This document shows, one piece after another, positions 62,727 to 64,000 of a stretch of 64,000 nt of DNA; the first letter of the stretch is position 1, and every line of letters begins with the position of its first letter. This DNA comes from Sphingomonadales bacterium Ga0077531 (GTDB lineage Bacteria > Pseudomonadota > Alphaproteobacteria > Sphingomonadales > Sphingomonadaceae). The stretch lies in assembly GCA_001464915.1 (NCBI GenBank), contig LNED01000043.1, forward strand, positions 184,917 through 248,916, written 5' to 3'. Made by a program: the position numbers and the translations under genes. A model generated the notes under the pieces. It ran no database searches. It saw only the letters and a list, made by a program, of their open reading frames with translations, and had not been told where the DNA came from.

Positions 62727-64000
62727 ATGACTGCCGGTTCCACCATCTTTGCTTTCTCGAGCGGGGCAGCGCCCTCCGCCATCGGGGTGATCCGCATTTC
62801 CGGGCCGGAAGCGGGAGCGGCTCTGACGGCGCTGGCGGGGCGATTGCCTGCGCCGCGCCGCGCCTCGTTGGTTAAGTTGCGCGATGCGGCAGGGGCGTTG
62901 CTTGATGAGGCATTGGCGCTGTGGTTCCCGGGGCCGAACACGGCGACAGGCGAGGATCTGGCCGAATTGCACTGCCATGGGGGCCGGGCGGTGATTGCGG
63001 CGGTGGAGGCGGCGCTGGCCGCGCTCCCCGGTCTGCGCCGTGCCGAGCCGGGAGAGTTTACCCGCCGCGCCTTCGCCAATGGCCGGATTGACCTCGCCGA
63101 GGCTGAGGGGCTCGCCGATCTGCTGTCCGCTGAGACGGAACTTGCCCGCGCCGCTGCGCTGGCCAATGCGGGTGGCGCCCTGTCGCGGCAAGTCGAGGCT
63201 TGGCGGACGCGGGTGCTGGTGCTGTCGGCTGAGGTGGAGGCCGCGCTTGATTTTGCGGATGAGGAGGACGCGGCGGCGCTCCCCGAATGTTTCACGTGGA
63301 ACATTGGCGCCCTTGCCACGGAACTCGGCGAATGGCTCGCCCGGCCGCGCTCGGAACGGTTGGGGGAGGGTTTCCGCGTGGTGCTTGCCGGGCCGCCCAA
63401 TGCGGGCAAATCGACCCTGTTCAATGCGCTGGTAGAGAGCGAGGCGGCGATCACTTCACCGATTGCCGGGACGACACGCGACGTGATTGAACGTTCGGTA
63501 GCAATCGGCGGCGCGGCGTTGCTACGGGTGGTCGAAGGCGGGGCAAGCGCCGACCAAATCGAGGCTATCGGTATTGAGCGCGCGCATGGCGAGCTGGCGC
63601 GGGCTGATAAGGTGCTGTGGCTCGGCGTGGAAGGCGAGGGGCCGGACGGCGCGTGGGAGATTGCCGCGCAGGCAGATCGCGCTGGGTTCATCCCCAAGGC
63701 GGTGGCGCGGTTTACCGTGTCTGCGACAACTGGGGCGGGGCTGATTGCGCTCAAGACCGCGTTGGTCGATGCTGCCCGCGCGGCGTTGCCCAAGCCGGGA
63801 GAGGCGGCGCTCAATGCGCGGCAACACGCGCGGTTGAGCGAAGCCACAGAGGCGCTGGATTCGGCCCGCGCCCTATCTGATCCACTGTTGATCGCTGAGG
63901 AGTTGCGCCGCGCGCGCATCGCCTTTGACCGGCTGATCGGGCGTGCGACGACAGAGGATATGCTCGACGCGCTGTTCGGGCGGTTCTGCATCGGGAAGTG
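62727..64000 (+). CDS. mnmE: tRNA modification GTPase MnmE, only last stop base outside window
   Basis: The ATG at 62727 begins MTAGSTIFAFSSGAAPSAIG. 424 residues run to the conserved C-terminus FGRFCIGK, and only the last base of the stop (TG-) is outside. Together with MnmG it modifies U34 of certain tRNAs. The tetrahydrofolate-binding N-domain is intact (EDLAELHCHGGRAVIAAVEA, RRAEPGEFTRRAFANGRIDL). In the G domain the P-loop GPPNAGKST (222-230) and TTRD (249-252) are present. G3 (DxxG) reads E270-G-G-A273 and G4 (NKxD) appears as AQAD, so GTP hydrolysis may be altered. The codons for ECFTWNIG include a parS-like site. An open reading frame on the other strand is a shadow. Confidence 0.93.
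   Translation, partial: MTAGSTIFAFSSGAAPSAIGVIRISGPEAGAALTALAGRLPAPRRASLVKLRDAAGALLDEALALWFPGPNTATGEDLAELHCHGGRAVIAAVEAALAALPGLRRAEPGEFTRRAFANGRIDLAEAEGLADLLSAETELARAAALANAGGALSRQVEAWRTRVLVLSAEVEAALDFADEEDAAALPECFTWNIGALATELGEWLARPRSERLGEGFRVVLAGPPNAGKSTLFNALVESEAAITSPIAGTTRDVIERSVAIGGAALLRVVEGGASADQIEAIGIERAHGELARADKVLWLGVEGEGPDGAWEIAAQADRAGFIPKAVARFTVSATTGAGLIALKTALVDAARAALPKPGEAALNARQHARLSEATEALDSARALSDPLLIAEELRRARIAFDRLIGRATTEDMLDALFGRFCIGK
63288..63303. other. parS-like site, one mismatch
   Basis: TGTTTCACGTGGAACA differs from the perfect parS at one position and keeps the CACGTG core. It lies inside mnmE, 1.5 kb from the perfect copy and 5.9 kb from the candidate origin. Clustered parS sites near the origin are usual in alphaproteobacteria. 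Confidence 0.85.

Noticed and set aside
62381..63991. 536-codon open frame on the minus strand over mnmE
   Set aside because: It is Ser/Ala/Arg-rich without domains, and the opposite strand encodes a clear MnmE.
1..64000. tRNA, rRNA, CRISPR, transposon or prophage features
   Set aside because: Every gap between genes was read; none has a tRNA cloverleaf, repeat-spacer pattern, transposase or integrase.

Overview
The window is 64 kb of GC-rich chromosome from an alphaproteobacterium, most likely order Sphingomonadales and probably family Erythrobacteraceae. Supporting points are the large NAD-dependent glutamate dehydrogenase, a ThiS-ThiG fusion, UrcA, DUF1491, a PopZ-like DUF2497 protein, and the gene order dnaQ-coaE-aroE-maf-ppsR / hemE-hemJ-rho ... 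mnmE that typically flanks alphaproteobacterial replication origins. The placement rests on protein resemblance and gene order, not on a database search. Coding density is high. I saw no rRNA, tRNA, CRISPR array, insertion sequence or prophage.

Layout. 1-10.6 kb: the end of a ferredoxin reductase gene, NAD-glutamate dehydrogenase, a three-gene operon (alpha/beta hydrolase, TPR protein, luciferase-like monooxygenase), a Tat-exported PhoD-type phosphatase, and a coupled two-membrane-protein plus XRE regulator operon with repeated operator-like sequences. 10.7-22.8 kb: thrS behind a threonine-rich leader peptide, a DUF305 lipoprotein, TauE/SafE, DUF1223, agmatine deiminase, an M28 peptidase, glnE-bcp, DUF455 and an M23 peptidase. 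23-31 kb: an acyl-CoA ligase/cytochrome P450 pair, a YqiJ/flotillin pair, a frame-broken galU, and murA. 31-43 kb: small regulators, the thiSG fusion, MerC, ctaA-cutA, rplM-rpsI, a phosphoesterase, UrcA, a LytS/LytR-type two-component pair and fumC. 43-53 kb: a Pcm-like protein, TolC, PopZ, an S9 peptidase, a ferredoxin, erpA, xthA, a cell-wall hydrolase, ptsN and hpf. 53.4-64 kb: the origin-type neighbourhood.

The right end is a candidate chromosome origin region. Genes diverge from the 346-bp gap between ppsR and hemE (57076-57421). The gap holds DnaA-box-like 9-mers and an AT-rich tract. A perfect parS palindrome lies at 61811-61826 and a one-mismatch parS at 63288-63303, both inside coding sequence. 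A PopZ-like polar organizer, which in Caulobacter anchors ParB-parS, is encoded 12 kb to the left.

The most interesting regulatory structure is upstream of thrS. A 24-codon reading frame with seven threonine codons starts where a promoter predicts the transcript to start, and is followed by mutually exclusive RNA stems. It looks like an undescribed attenuator for threonyl-tRNA synthetase. Other notable items are an MnmE whose G3 and G4 GTPase motifs are degenerate, the galU frame break, a Zur-like box before merC, and an inverted repeat over the pcm-tolC promoter.
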